Counted from the stretch's first letter, positions 11,694 through 22,801 are shown. The stretch: 64,000 nt of DNA from Medicago truncatula (GCF_003473485.1 NC_053046.1:3792001-3856000); one strand, 5' to 3'. The notes: generated by a model not told the origin, from the sequence alone. Translations and numbers: made by a program.

Positions 11694-13124
11694 ATGAAGA
11701 AGACTAAGTGCTACAAGTTCAAGGAAGTGGATTTGGTTAGTTTGAGAGAGTTGGCACTCAAGGTCAAGAGTCAAACAGGGTTCCGACTCCGGTATGGGGG
11801 ATTGCTTACTTTGCTCCGAACCGATGTGGATGAGAAGTTAGTGCACACTCTAGTGCAATTTTATGATCCGAGCTTCCGCTGCTTCACTTTCCCGGACTTC
11901 CAGTTGGTTCCTACTCTCGAGGCTTACTCCAATCTAGTGGGTTTACCCATAGCCGAGAAGGCACCTTTCACCGGTCCCGGAACTTCTCTTACTCCTCTGG
12001 TTATTGCTAAGGATCTCTACCTCAAGACTTCCGACGTCTCCAACCATCTTATTACCAAGTCTCACATCCGGGGGTTCACTTCGAAGTATCTTCTTGATCA
12101 GGCTAATCTCGGTACCACTCGCCAGGACACACTCGAGGCTATTCTTGCTTTGCTTATCTACGGGCTCATTCTCTTTCCGAACCTCGACAACTTCGTGGAC
12201 ATGAATGCTATCGAGATCTTTCATTCCAAGAACCCGGTTCCTACTTTGCTAGCAGACACCTACCACGCCATTCATGACAGGACTCTCAAAGGCCGTGGGT
12301 ATATTCTTTGCTGCATACCTCTTTTGTATAGGTGGTTTATTTCGCACCTTCCGAGTTCCTTCCATGATAACTCGGAGAATTGGTCCTACTCGCAGCGGAT
12401 TATGGCCCTCACTCCTAATGAGGTCGTCTGGCTCACTCCCGCCGCTCAAGTGAAGGAAATCATCATGGGTTGTGGAGGCTTTCTCAACGTACCTCTTCTT
12501 GGTACTCGTGGAGGAATTAACTACAACCCCGAGCTTGCTATGAGACAGTTTGGTTTTCCTATGAAGTCGAAGCCCATCAATCTTGCTACATCTCCAGAGT
12601 TCTTCTTCTATGCGAATGCTCCTACCGGACAAAGGAAAGCTTTCATGGATGCTTGGTCCAAGGTTCGAAGGAAGAGTGTGAAGCATCTAGGTGTGAGATC
12701 CGGTGTTGCTCATGAGGCTTATACTCAGTGGGTGATAGATCGAGCTGAGGAGATTGGTATGCCTTATCCAGCTATGAGATACGTGTCTTCATCCACTCCA
12801 TCTATGCCTCTACCTCTACTCCCCACAACTCAGGATATGTATCAGGAGCATCTAGCTATGGAGAGTCGTGAGAAGCAAGTGTGGAAAGCTCGGTACAATC
12901 AAGCCGAGAATCTAATCATGACTTTGGATGGTAGAGATGAGCAGAAGACTCATGAGAATCTGATGTTGAAGAAAGAACTAGCTAAGGCCCGGAGGGAATT
13001 GGAAGAGAAAGACGAGCTGCTTATGAGGGATTCCAAGAGAGCCCGAGGACGACGAGACTTCTTTGCCAGATACTGTGATTCAGATTCCGAGTCCGACGAT
13101 GCTCCGACTACTTCCTATGCTTGA
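11694..13124 (+). CDS. Ogre ORF1 protein (plant-mobile-domain-like), unknown function
   Basis: This uninterrupted 476-residue frame lies between the primer-binding site and gag, the position of the extra ORF1 that defines Ogre elements. The N-terminal two thirds is globular (for example QFYDPSFRCFTFPDFQLVPT and YGLILFPNLDNFVD) and resembles the plant mobile domain / aminotransferase-like proteins spread by retrotransposons. The C-terminal third (about 385-460) is a charged coiled coil (LMLKKELAKARRELEEKDEL) ending in an acidic Ser/Asp tail. No catalytic signature is visible. Its function is not known in the family. It has no frameshift, in line with the youth of the copy. Upstream, 10984-11693 is untranslated leader. 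Confidence 0.85.
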   Translation: MKKTKCYKFKEVDLVSLRELALKVKSQTGFRLRYGGLLTLLRTDVDEKLVHTLVQFYDPSFRCFTFPDFQLVPTLEAYSNLVGLPIAEKAPFTGPGTSLTPLVIAKDLYLKTSDVSNHLITKSHIRGFTSKYLLDQANLGTTRQDTLEAILALLIYGLILFPNLDNFVDMNAIEIFHSKNPVPTLLADTYHAIHDRTLKGRGYILCCIPLLYRWFISHLPSSFHDNSENWSYSQRIMALTPNEVVWLTPAAQVKEIIMGCGGFLNVPLLGTRGGINYNPELAMRQFGFPMKSKPINLATSPEFFFYANAPTGQRKAFMDAWSKVRRKSVKHLGVRSGVAHEAYTQWVIDRAEEIGMPYPAMRYVSSSTPSMPLPLLPTTQDMYQEHLAMESREKQVWKARYNQAENLIMTLDGRDEQKTHENLMLKKELAKARRELEEKDELLMRDSKRARGRRDFFARYCDSDSESDDAPTTSYA

Positions 13125-13411
13125 GGGCTTCATGTGTTTATTTCAAAGTCTTTCTTTTGAGAATACTATGTAGTTTTGATTATTTGCAAGATTTCTAATT
13201 TGTTTAAAAATCCTTCGATGAAAAAATAAGTCTTTCGCATTTGCATTTGCATATCATGCATCATATGCATCATGCATTGGTCGCAAAGGCTTCCAAGTGC
13301 TCACTACCTCCTGGTTTCTCTGCCACAGTGTGAAAAGTGGCTCGTGCTCAGAGAATTTACGAACCTGATAGAATTGATCGAACCAGAGAATACAGAAGAA
13401 AGAAAAGGGCT

Positions 13412-16400
13412 ATGGAAGAAGAGAACACGCAGCTTCGTACCGAATTGGCATCTTTAAGGGAGGAATTGGCCAAAGCTCATGATGCTATGACTGCTCTGTT
13501 GGCTGCTCAGGAACAACCAGTTCCTGTAGTTTCTACAGCTGCAAATGTGACTCCTACAGTAACGACTGATCCCCGCTTTATCATGCCATCCGGGTATCCT
13601 TACGGACTTCCGCTGTACTATACTGCTAATACGGGGGCAGGGACCTCTGGTACTACCAACAGTGGCCCGATCCCAGGGGCAAACTTAACTCCAGTTAGTA
13701 CCGCCTTGACTCAAGCCGCAACAACTGTTACCGAGCCCATTGTGAATGCAGTGCCTCTATTTGTCCATGCTAATGCGCACCACGGGAGTATTGCCACAAC
13801 CGGAACTATGGAAGAGAGAATGGCAGAACTTGCCAAAGAGCTCCGACGGGAAATTAAGACCAACAGGGGAAATGGAGACTCCATTAAAACCCAGGATCTC
13901 TGCTTGGTATCGAAGGTAGATGTTCCAAAAAAGTTCAAAGTCCCGGAGTTCGACAAGTATAACGGGCTGACTTGTCCTCAAAATCATATTGTCAAATATG
14001 TCCGGAAGATGGGCAACTACAAGGACAATGATTCCCTTATGATCCATTACTTCCAAGACAGTCTGATGGAAGATGCTGCAGAGTGGTATACTAGTCTGAG
14101 CAAAGACGATGTCCATACTTTTGATGAGCTGGCCACTGCTTTCAAGAGCCACTACGGGTTTAACACTCGATTGAAGCCGAATAGGGAGTTTCTCAGGTCC
14201 CTATCTCAGAAAAAGGAGGAAAGTTTCCGTGAATATGCGCAAAGGTGGAGAGGGGCAGCTGCCCGTATCACTCCTGCTTTAGATGAAGAAGAAATGACCC
14301 AGACGTTCTTAAAGACCTTGAAAAAAGATTATGTTGAGAGGATGATCATCGCTGCCCCGAACAACTTTTCGGAGATGGTCACCATGGGAACCCGTCTTGA
14401 GGAAGCCGTCAGGGATGGAATCATTGTGTTTGAGAAAGCTGAATCCTCTGTGAGTGCATCGAAGAGATATGGTAATGGACACCACAAGAAGAAAGAAACG
14501 GAAGTGGGGATGGTGTCAGCTGGAGCCGGTCAATCAATGGCTACCGTTGCTCCTATCAATGCAGCTCAAATGCCTCCGTCATACCCATATATGCCGTACT
14601 CTCAGCATCCGTTCTTCCCACCGTTTTATCATCAGTACCCTTTGCCACCGGGCCAGCCTCAGGTGCCCGTCAATGCAATTGCCCAACAGATGAAACAACA
14701 GTTGCCGGTTCAACAACAACAACAACAACAACAACAGCAGCAGCAGTATACTAGACCAACTTTTCCTCCTATACCAATGTTGTATGCAGAACTTCTTCCA
14801 ACTTTACTCCAGAGAGGACACTGCACGACTAGACAGGGTAAGCCCCCACCTGATCCGTTGCCTCCAAGGTTCAGGTCTGATCTCAAATGTGACTTTCATC
14901 AAGGTGCCTTAGGTCATGATGTCGAGGGGTGTTATGCTTTGAAGTATATCGTGAAGAAACTCATTGATCAAGGGAAGCTGACTTTTGAGAATAATGTTCC
15001 ACATGTCCTCGACAATCCGCTACCAAATCATGCCGCTGTGAATATGATCGAAGTGTGTGAGGAAGCTCCTAGACTTGATGTCCGCAACGTCGCAACTCCT
15101 CTAGTGCCTCTGCACATCAAGCTGTGCAAAGCTTCTCTGTTCAGCCATGATCATGCCAAGTGTCTAGGATGCCTCCGTGATCCTTTGGGTTGCCATGCTG
15201 TTCAAGACGACATCCAAAGCTTGATGAATGATAATCTTCTGACTGTCAGTGATGTTTGCGTGATTGTGCCAGTTTTTCACGATCCGCCTGTCAAGAGCGT
15301 ACCTTTGAAGAAGAATGCTGAGCCTTTGGTGATAAGGTTGCCAGGACCAATTCCTTATGTTTCGGACAAGGCAGTGCCATACAAATACAATGCTACTATG
15401 ATAGAAAATGGAGTAGAGGTGCCTCTAGCCTCCTTTGCCACAGTAAGCAATATTGCCGAAGGGACTTCTGCAGTGCTAAGAAGCGGGAAGGTTCGTCCGC
15501 CATTATTTCAGAAGAAGGTAGCTACGCCAATCACTCCACCAGTTGAAGAAGCAACTCCAACCGTTGTTTCACCCATTGCTACAGATGTGAATCAGCCAGG
15601 CAAATCTATAGAGGATTCGAATTTAGATGAGATTCTGAGGATAATAAAGAGGAGCGACTACAAGATCGTTGATCAATTGCTGCAGACTCCTTCGAAGATA
15701 TCTGTATTGTCATTGCTCTTGAGCTCCGAGGCTCACAGGAATACCTTGTTGAAAGTGCTGGAGCAGGCTTATGTTGACCACGAAGTCTCGGTAGATCGTT
15801 TCGGTGGCATAGTGGGAAATATTACTGCTTGTAACAACCTCTGGTTTAGTGAAGAAGAGTTGCCGGAAGTGGGAAAGAGTCACAATCTGGCTTTGCACAT
15901 CTCGGTGAATTGTAAATCAGACTTGATATCAAATGTGTTGGTGGATACCGGTTCCTCTCTCAATGTAATGCCCAAGACAACTCTAGATCAGTTGAGCTAC
16001 CGTGGGACCCCTTTGAGGAGAAGTACTTTCTTGGTCAAAGCTTTTGATGGATCTCGAAAGAATGTGCTGGGGGAGATAGACTTGCCAATAACCATTGGCC
16101 CTGAGAATTTCTTGATTACCTTCCAAGTGATGGACATTAATGCATCCTACAGTTGTCTGCTGGGAAGACCGTGGATACACGATGCGGGTGCGGTAACCTC
16201 CACCTTACATCAGAAGTTGAAGTTCATAAGGAATGGAAAGCTTGTTACCATTCATGGAGAAGAAGCATATTTAGTCAGCCAGCTGACTTCTTTCTCTTGT
16301 ATTGAAGCAGGGTCTGCTGAAGGGACTGCTTTCCAAGGTTTGACCATTGAGGGTGCAGAGCCTAAGAAAGCTGGGGTTGCTATGACTTCATTGAAAGATG

Positions 16401-16660
16401 CTCGGAAGGTTATCCAGGAAGGTCAGACTGCCGGTTGGGGCAAGGTGATACAGCTCTGTGAGAACAAGCGTAAAGAAGGTCTCGGGTTCTCCCCGTCATC
16501 AAGGGTTTCCTCGGGAGTCTTCCACAGTGCAGGGTTTGTTAATGCTATCTCTGAAGAAGCCACTGGATCTGGTCTCAGGCCTGTATTTGTTACACCAGGA
16601 GGCATTGCGACAAATTGGGATGCCATTGACATTCCTTCAATCATGCATGTTTCTGAGTAA
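13412..16660 (+). CDS. Ogre Gag-protease polyprotein
   Basis: The frame is open from 13334. The first ATG is at 13412 and the TAA stop at 16658-16660. The order is a coiled N-terminus (MEEENTQLRTELASLREEL), the retrotransposon gag capsid domain (about 14040-14440, with DAAEWYTSL and FREYAQRWRGAA), a poly-Gln run (14709-14747), and a Cys/His motif CDFHQGALGHDVEGC (14888-14932). An aspartic protease with the catalytic triplet in VLVDTGSSLNVMP (about 15936-15974) follows, then a G-patch-like stretch GWGKVIQLCENKRKEGLGF near the end. Gag packages the RNA and the protease cuts the polyprotein. The stop codon overlaps a splice donor (next entry), so this may be the unspliced product. Confidence 0.9.
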   Translation: MEEENTQLRTELASLREELAKAHDAMTALLAAQEQPVPVVSTAANVTPTVTTDPRFIMPSGYPYGLPLYYTANTGAGTSGTTNSGPIPGANLTPVSTALTQAATTVTEPIVNAVPLFVHANAHHGSIATTGTMEERMAELAKELRREIKTNRGNGDSIKTQDLCLVSKVDVPKKFKVPEFDKYNGLTCPQNHIVKYVRKMGNYKDNDSLMIHYFQDSLMEDAAEWYTSLSKDDVHTFDELATAFKSHYGFNTRLKPNREFLRSLSQKKEESFREYAQRWRGAAARITPALDEEEMTQTFLKTLKKDYVERMIIAAPNNFSEMVTMGTRLEEAVRDGIIVFEKAESSVSASKRYGNGHHKKKETEVGMVSAGAGQSMATVAPINAAQMPPSYPYMPYSQHPFFPPFYHQYPLPPGQPQVPVNAIAQQMKQQLPVQQQQQQQQQQQQYTRPTFPPIPMLYAELLPTLLQRGHCTTRQGKPPPDPLPPRFRSDLKCDFHQGALGHDVEGCYALKYIVKKLIDQGKLTFENNVPHVLDNPLPNHAAVNMIEVCEEAPRLDVRNVATPLVPLHIKLCKASLFSHDHAKCLGCLRDPLGCHAVQDDIQSLMNDNLLTVSDVCVIVPVFHDPPVKSVPLKKNAEPLVIRLPGPIPYVSDKAVPYKYNATMIENGVEVPLASFATVSNIAEGTSAVLRSGKVRPPLFQKKVATPITPPVEEATPTVVSPIATDVNQPGKSIEDSNLDEILRIIKRSDYKIVDQLLQTPSKISVLSLLLSSEAHRNTLLKVLEQAYVDHEVSVDRFGGIVGNITACNNLWFSEEELPEVGKSHNLALHISVNCKSDLISNVLVDTGSSLNVMPKTTLDQLSYRGTPLRRSTFLVKAFDGSRKNVLGEIDLPITIGPENFLITFQVMDINASYSCLLGRPWIHDAGAVTSTLHQKLKFIRNGKLVTIHGEEAYLVSQLTSFSCIEAGSAEGTAFQGLTIEGAEPKKAGVAMTSLKDARKVIQEGQTAGWGKVIQLCENKRKEGLGFSPSSRVSSGVFHSAGFVNAISEEATGSGLRPVFVTPGGIATNWDAIDIPSIMHVSE

Positions 16661-16937
16661 TGTGTCTTGTTGCTTTAGTGCTTTGTTTTCAAAATAACAA
16701 TCCTCTCGCTCTGCCCAAAGCGAAAGTGATATTTTCTGTAAGGGCATGTTTGTTTCGGCATTGCCGTTGATTAATAAAATTTTGTCGTTTCTTCCACGAC
16801 TACTTTTTTTAGTGTTTTTTCCCTTGGAAACAATGGTAATGCCAGAAAAAACCAAAACGTCTGTATTTTCTTATTAATTTCAAAAATCTGCATGAAAAAA
16901 AAAACTCTTTCTAAAATCATCCAATCATTATATGCAG
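16657..16937 (+). other. Predicted intron between protease and RT
   Basis: Donor GA|GTAATG at 16657 and acceptor TGCAG|G at 16937 bound a 281-base, T-rich segment with stops in all forward frames. Excision joins the gag-pro frame (phase 2) with the pol frame exactly in register. The gag-pro stop codon TAA is made of donor bases. A spliceable intron at this place is documented for Ogre elements, so unspliced RNA would give Gag-Pro and spliced RNA the full polyprotein. Confidence 0.8.
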
Positions 16938-19900
16938 GTTGAACCATAATAAACCCGTTGAACACAGTAATCCTACGGTTCCTCCAAGTTTTGATTTCCC
17001 TGTGTGTGAAGCCGAAGATGAGGAAGGTGATGACATACCGTATGAGATTACTCGGTTACTTGAGCAAGAAAAGAAAGCCATTCAGCCTCACCAGGAAGAG
17101 ATTGAGCTTATCAATATAGGTACCGAGGAAAACAAGCAAGAAATCAAGATTGGTGCTACTCTAGAGGAAGGGGTTAAACAGAAGATCATCCAGCTCCTCC
17201 GGGAATATCCGGATATTTTTGCATGGTCGTATGAAGATATGCCAGGTCTAGACCCTATGATTGTGGAGCATCGGATCCCCACCAAGCCTGAATGTCTTCC
17301 CGTCAGACAGAAATTGAGAAGGACTCATCCTGATATGGCTCTCAAGATTAAGAGCGAGGTTCAAAAGCAAATTGATGCGGGTTTCCTCATGACAGTTGAG
17401 TACCCTGAATGGGTTGCTAATATTGTACCAGTGCCGAAGAAGGATGGTAAAGTCCGGATGTGCGTTGACTTCAGGGACTTGAACAAAGCCAGTCCAAAAG
17501 ACAACTTTCCATTACCTCATATTGATGTGCTCGTTGATAATACTGCTCAATCTAAGGTGTTTTCCTTCATGGACGGTTTCTCCGGTTACAATCAGATCAA
17601 AATGTCTCCGGAAGATAGAGAAAAGACATCTTTTATCACTCCATGGGGTACTTTCTGTTACAAAGTGATGCCGTTCGGCCTAATTAATGCTGGTGCTACC
17701 TATCAAAGGGGAATGACTACTCTGTTTCATGACATGATTCACAAAGAAGTCGAAGTATATGTGGACGACATGATTGTGAAGTCAACAGATGAGGAGCAGC
17801 ATGTTGAATATTTAACAAAGATGTTTGAAAGGTTGAGAAAATACAAGCTGCGATTGAATCCCAACAAATGTACATTCGGTGTCAGGTCCGGGAAGTTATT
17901 AGGCTTCATTGTCAGCCAAAAGGGCATTGAAGTCGATCCTGATAAAGTCCGGGCCATCCGAGAAATGCCAGCTCCACAGACAGAGAAGCAAGTCAGAGGT
18001 TTCCTCGGGCGTTTGAATTACATCTCCCGGTTCATATCTCACATGACCGCAACCTGTGGGCCGATCTTCAAGCTACTCAGAAAGAATCAGCCTGTTGTAT
18101 GGAATGATGAATGCCAGGAAGCTTTTGATAGCATCAAGAATTACCTGCTGGAGCCCCCTATCCTTGTCCCACCCGTGGAAGGAAGGCCTTTGATTATGTA
18201 TTTGGCGGTATTTGATGAATCCATGGGATGTGTACTTGGTCAACAAGATGAAACTGGAAAGAAAGAACATGCTATCTACTATCTGAGCAAGAAGTTCACC
18301 GACTGTGAAACTCGGTATACAATGCTTGAGAAGACTTGTTGTGCTCTAGCTTGGGCTGCCAAACGCCTGCGTCATTATTTGGTGAATCATACAACTTGGT
18401 TGATATCCAGAATGGACCCGATCAAGTATATCTTTGAGAAAGCTGCTGTTACTGGAAAGATTGCACGCTGGCAGATGCTTTTGTCTGAATATGATATTGT
18501 GTTCAAAACTCAAAAGGCAATCAAAGGTAGCATTCTTGCCGATCACCTTGCTTACCAACCTCTTGATGATTACCAACCAATTGAATTCGATTTCCCCGAT
18601 GAAGAGATCATGTATTTGAAATCCAAAGACTGCGAAGAACCGTTGATTGACGAAGGTCCAGATCCCAATAGCAAGTGGGGTTTAGTCTTTGATGGTGCTG
18701 TCAATGCTTATGGTAAAGGAATTGGGGCAGTCATTGTATCCCCGCAAGGGCATCACATTCCCTTTACCGCCCGAATTCTGTTCGAATGTACAAACAATAT
18801 GGCTGAGTATGAAGCATGTATCTTTGGGATCGAGGAAGCAATTGACATGAGAATCAAACACCTCGACATCTATGGAGATTCTGCGCTCGTCATCAATCAG
18901 ATAAAGGGTGAATGGGAGACCCACCATGCTAAGTTGATTCCTTATCGTGATTATGCGAGACGTTTGCTGACGTATTTTACAAAGGTTGAGCTGCACCATA
19001 TTCCTCGTGATGAGAACCAAATGGCTGATGCTCTTGCTACTCTATCCTCCATGTTTCGAGTAAACCATTGGAATGATGTGCCAGTAATCAAAGTGCAACG
19101 CCTTGAAAGACCTTCACATGTGTTTGCTATTGGGGATGTGATCGATCAGGCTGGTGAAAATGTGGTTGACTATAGACCCTGGTACTACGACATCAAACAG
19201 TTCTTGCTGAGCCGTGAGTATCCGCCGGGTGCTTCCAAGCAAGACAAGAAGACCTTGAGAAGATTGGCCAGTAGATTCCTGTTAGATGGAGATATTCTGT
19301 ACAAGAGAAACTACGACATGGTATTGTTAAGATGTGTTGATGAACATGAAGCAGAGCAGTTAATGCATGATGTACATGACGGTACCTTCGGGACCCATGC
19401 TACAGGGCATACTATGTCAAGGAAGTTGTTACGAGCAGGTTACTACTGGATGGCCATGGAGCATGATTGCTACCAATACGCCAGAAAATGCCACAAATGT
19501 CAAATCTATGCTGATAAGATTCATGTGCCTCCGCATGCTCTCAATGTTATGTCATCCCCATGGCCGTTCTCAATGTGGGGCATCGACATGATTGGAAGAA
19601 TTGAACCGAAGGCTTCAAATGGTCATCGTTTCATCTTAGTGGCAATTGACTACTTCACCAAGTGGGTTGAAGCAGCATCTTATACCAATGTGACCAAGCA
19701 AGTGGTAACTAAGTTCATCAAGAACAACATCATCTGTCGATATGGTGTTCCCAGCAAGATTATTACCGACAATGGTACCAACCTGAATAACAATGTGGTG
19801 CAAGCTCTTTGTGAAGAATTCAAAATCGAGCACCATAACTCTTCTCCTTATAGACCTCAGATGAATGGTGCAGTTGAGGCCGCCAACAAGAATATCAAGA

Positions 19901-20112
19901 GAATTGTCCAGAAGATGGTAACCACTTATAAGGACTGGCATGAGGTGTTACCCTATGCTCTACATGGCTACCGTACTACTGTGCGCAGTTCAACAGGGGC
20001 AACCCCTTTCTCTCTTGTATATGGTATGGAAGCAGTTCTTCCTTTGGAAGTGGAGATCCCATCTCTCCGTGTGATCATGGAAGCAAAGTTATCTGAGGCT
20101 GAATGGTGCTAA
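16938..20112 (+). CDS. Ogre Pol: RT, two RNase H domains, integrase
   Basis: The frame starts at the intron acceptor; there is no need for its own ATG. Reverse transcriptase occupies roughly residues 70-400, with VDFRDLNKASP, the catalytic YVDD (17758-17769) and FLGRLNYISRFI. The connection/first RNase H is next (RWQMLLSEYDI). A second, archaeal-type RNase H (FDGAVNAYGKGIGA at about 18690, NNMAEYEA, GDSALVINQ) follows, as in Tat-lineage elements. Integrase has an HHCC zinc finger (HDVHDGTFGTHATGH to CHKCQ) and a DDE core: GIDMIG (19580), TDNGTN (19768), GAVEAANKN (19868). The frame ends at an in-frame TAA (20110-20112) directly after the core. The integrase C-terminal region continues in the same frame downstream. 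Confidence 0.9.
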
Positions 20113-20427
20113 AGCCGGTATGATCAGTTGAATTTGATTGAGGAAAAACGTATGGATGCCATGGCTCGTGGACAGTCATATCAAGCAAGAATGAAGACTG
20201 CCTTTGACAAGAAAGTCCATCCTCGAGAATTCAAGGTAGGGGAACTTGTATTGAAAAGGAGGATAAGCCAGCAACCCGACCCAAGGGGCAAGTGGACGCC
20301 TAACTATGAAGGTCCTTATGTTGTCAAGAAGGCCTTCTCCGGTGGTGCTTTAATCCTTACACACATGGATGGTGTAGAACTTCCAAATCCAGTGAATGCC
20401 GATATAGTCAAGAAATACTTTGCCTAG
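20113..20427 (+). pseudogene. Integrase C-terminal region beyond premature stop
   Basis: The same frame as pol stays open after the TAA at 20110-20112 and runs to TAG at 20425. It encodes typical Ty3/gypsy integrase tail sequence (YDQLNLIEEKRMDAM, REFKVGELVLKR, KWTPNYEGPYVV). Only the single nonsense codon separates it from the core. Without readthrough the integrase would lack about 105 residues of nucleic-acid-binding tail. Confidence 0.85.
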
Positions 20428-20453
20428 AAATATGAAAAGAACAGCGTGGTAGG

Positions 20454-21331
20454 TCGAAAACCCGAAAGGGCGGCCTAGGCAAAAATGCGCTTCCCGGTGG
20501 ATCGAAAACCCGAAAGGGCGGTCCAGGCAAAAATAAGGGACAAAAAAATATATGAAAAGCTCGCTGAGATTGTACACAACTCAGGCAAGAATGAGCGTCT
20601 CGATGAGCCGAAAACCCGGAAGGGCGGTTCATGCAAAAATGAGATTGAAACAAAAGGCAAGTAACTATATCTGGCCAACCACCGTCCCCCTTGGGGCATC
20701 TGCTGCTGTTAATGACTATCTTCATCTAAAGCCTCTGTGCTTGTGAATTCAAAATTTCCAGGAAATGTAGTGATTACTGTGTTCAATGTACCACCAACCA
20801 ATAAAATTACCATTTTCCAAGCTTTGTGAATCCGTGGAGTCATGCCTTTGGCTGACCACCACTCTTATACATCAATTTGAGCCTTTGCTTTTGTTTGAAA
20901 ATTCTATTTTTTCTTCTACTTTCAAAGCTATATACAAAACATTTTCTTTCTATTTTGATAATGACAATGCTTGAAACAAACATTTTGAAAATTGAAAACC
21001 TTTTGTCTATTTTGAAAAGCAAACCTGAGCAACAGGGTACATTCAAATGAAACATGCATGAGCGAGAGTATGTTGATGTCTATTTCAATATATGTTATAA
21101 GCAGGTTCTCCTCCAGGATAGTCTGTGGTCAATGGCAAGAATGAAAAAACAGAACGAAAACGCATGAAAACAAATGAGCTCGCTAAGTTGAAAACCCGAA
21201 AGGGCGGCTTAGGCAAAAATGAGCACCCCGCTGGATTGACAACCCGAAAGGGCAGTTCAGGCAAAAATGGGGCATTGAAAAGAATTTATTTCCCTGGTGG
21301 ATCGAAAACCCGAAAGGGCGATCCAGGCAAA
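20454..21331 (+). repeat. Dispersed AAAACCCGAAAGGGCGG motif repeats
   Basis: Six copies of a ~30-base unit containing ACCCGAAAGGGCG-like sequence and ending GGCAAAAATG occur near 20454, 20502, 20606, 21187, 21233 and 21299. The core ACCCGAAAGGGC-type sequence could form a small hairpin (CCC/GGG). They lie in the untranslated 3' region just after pol, and similar motifs are familiar from other Tat/Ogre elements. Confidence 0.75.
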
Positions 21332-21899
21332 AATGGGATGCAAAAAATGAAAATGAGAATATAACATGCAAAAAGCATTGACCACAGATGAAATGTCTAC
21401 AACATACCCAGCACTGAAATGCCCAGCACAACGGCGTTTTCCCCAGTAAAGTCTTCCAAGATTCTATCTCCAGCAAGTTGCATACCTGCCTGCCCTCAGC
21501 CTTGGCTCCGATACGTCTCCCAACGACGTCATCTCCAAAGAGGATTTCCAAGAATGTGTAATATAGCACGAGCCACTACGTGCCCAATGCTCTAATGTCT
21601 TGTCTTCCCCGTGAAGTCGTGCCTACAAAATGCCAACAGTCATGCATTACAAGCATTCATACATGCATAATCATGCATATTACGTATCCATGCATTTAAT
21701 GAATCTGTTATATCGTCCATGCATATTGCATTTCCAATGTCAACATCAGTCTCAATTCAATACTCATGTCAGGTTCTCTGTCGAAACTTTGTGAGCCAAT
21801 AATATCGGTCAATTTCTACCTTTCAAATCAAATCGACGTCAAGTCAATCTCAATCTATATTTTGTCAGAATAAACCAATCCCCAGTGAATATGTTTCTG

Positions 21900-22540
21900 T
21901 TTGGTCAAGTGGCTAGTTCAAGTCCAGGAACAGCTTGTACCTATCAATTTGCTTATGTTATCGGTCAAGTGCCCAGCTCAATCCAAGAGCAGCTTGTACC
22001 TGTCAATATGTTTCCGTTTGGTCAAATGGCTAGCTCAATCCAAGAGCAGCTTGTACCCGTCTATCTGTTTCTGTTCGCTCAAGTGGCTAGCTCGATCCAA
22101 GAGCAGCTTGCGCCTGTCCATTTTGTCTTTGTCTCCGGTGGAGTAACCAGTTCGCATCCAAGAACAAGCTCACACCTGTTTATTTGCCTTTGCTTTCAGT
22201 CGAGTAACCAGCTCAAAGCCCAAGAGCAGCTCGCACTTGTCAATTTGCCTTGCGTTCAGTCGAGTAACCAGTTCGAATCCGTAAGAACAACTCGTACTTG
22301 CCAATTTTCTCTTTTTCCAGTCGGGTCACCAGTTCGAATCCATAAGAACAACTCGCACTTTCCAATATCCCCAAGTGAGTTACCAGTTCGAATCCATAAG
22401 AACAACTCATGTTTGTCCAGTAACCTCTATCCCCTGTGAAGTGACCAGTTCGAATCCATAAGAACAACTCGCAGTTGTCTGTTTGTTTCATCCCCGGTCA
22501 AGTGGCTAGTTTGAATCCAAGAACAGCTTGTACCTGTCCA
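21900..22540 (+). repeat. ~60-bp tandem repeat array in Ogre 3' region
   Basis: About eleven diverged units of 55-62 bp follow each other, each with a GTCAAGTGGCTAG-like start, an AATCCAAGAGCAGCTTG-like middle and a CCTGTCAATTTG-like end (starts near 21904, 21963, 22020, 22077, 22137, 22199, 22257, 22319, 22372, 22437, 22497). The frames across it are by-products of the periodicity. Variable minisatellites in the 3' untranslated region are known for Tat-lineage elements. Confidence 0.85.
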
Positions 22541-22801
22541 GCTTGTTTCTAGTTTCCCGTTACTCTGCTATTCACTATCTTTGTCAATGTCCACCAATCC
22601 CGCAATGGATACGACATATTTTGTTAATTCCAATCCCCATGAGATCTTGCATTCATAATCCAAATGATGCATGGCATGCATATTATTTGAAAATGGGTAG
22701 GCGTATTTTTACGTCCAAACACAGTGCAAATGCTAATATTTAAGTATCTTCGTCCTGTCAAGCCAAAGGCTCCGTCTCTTGACTCTCCAGACAAAGAAAC
22801 T

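Noticed and set aside
21885-22491. Long frame of 184 residues and an antisense frame of 83 over the 60-bp repeats
   Set aside because: The open frames are a by-product of the tandem period. There is no similarity to a protein and they lie in the element's untranslated region.
20454-22540. CRISPR-like array
   Set aside because: Repeats are diverged and spacers are not uniform, in a plant retrotransposon 3' region.
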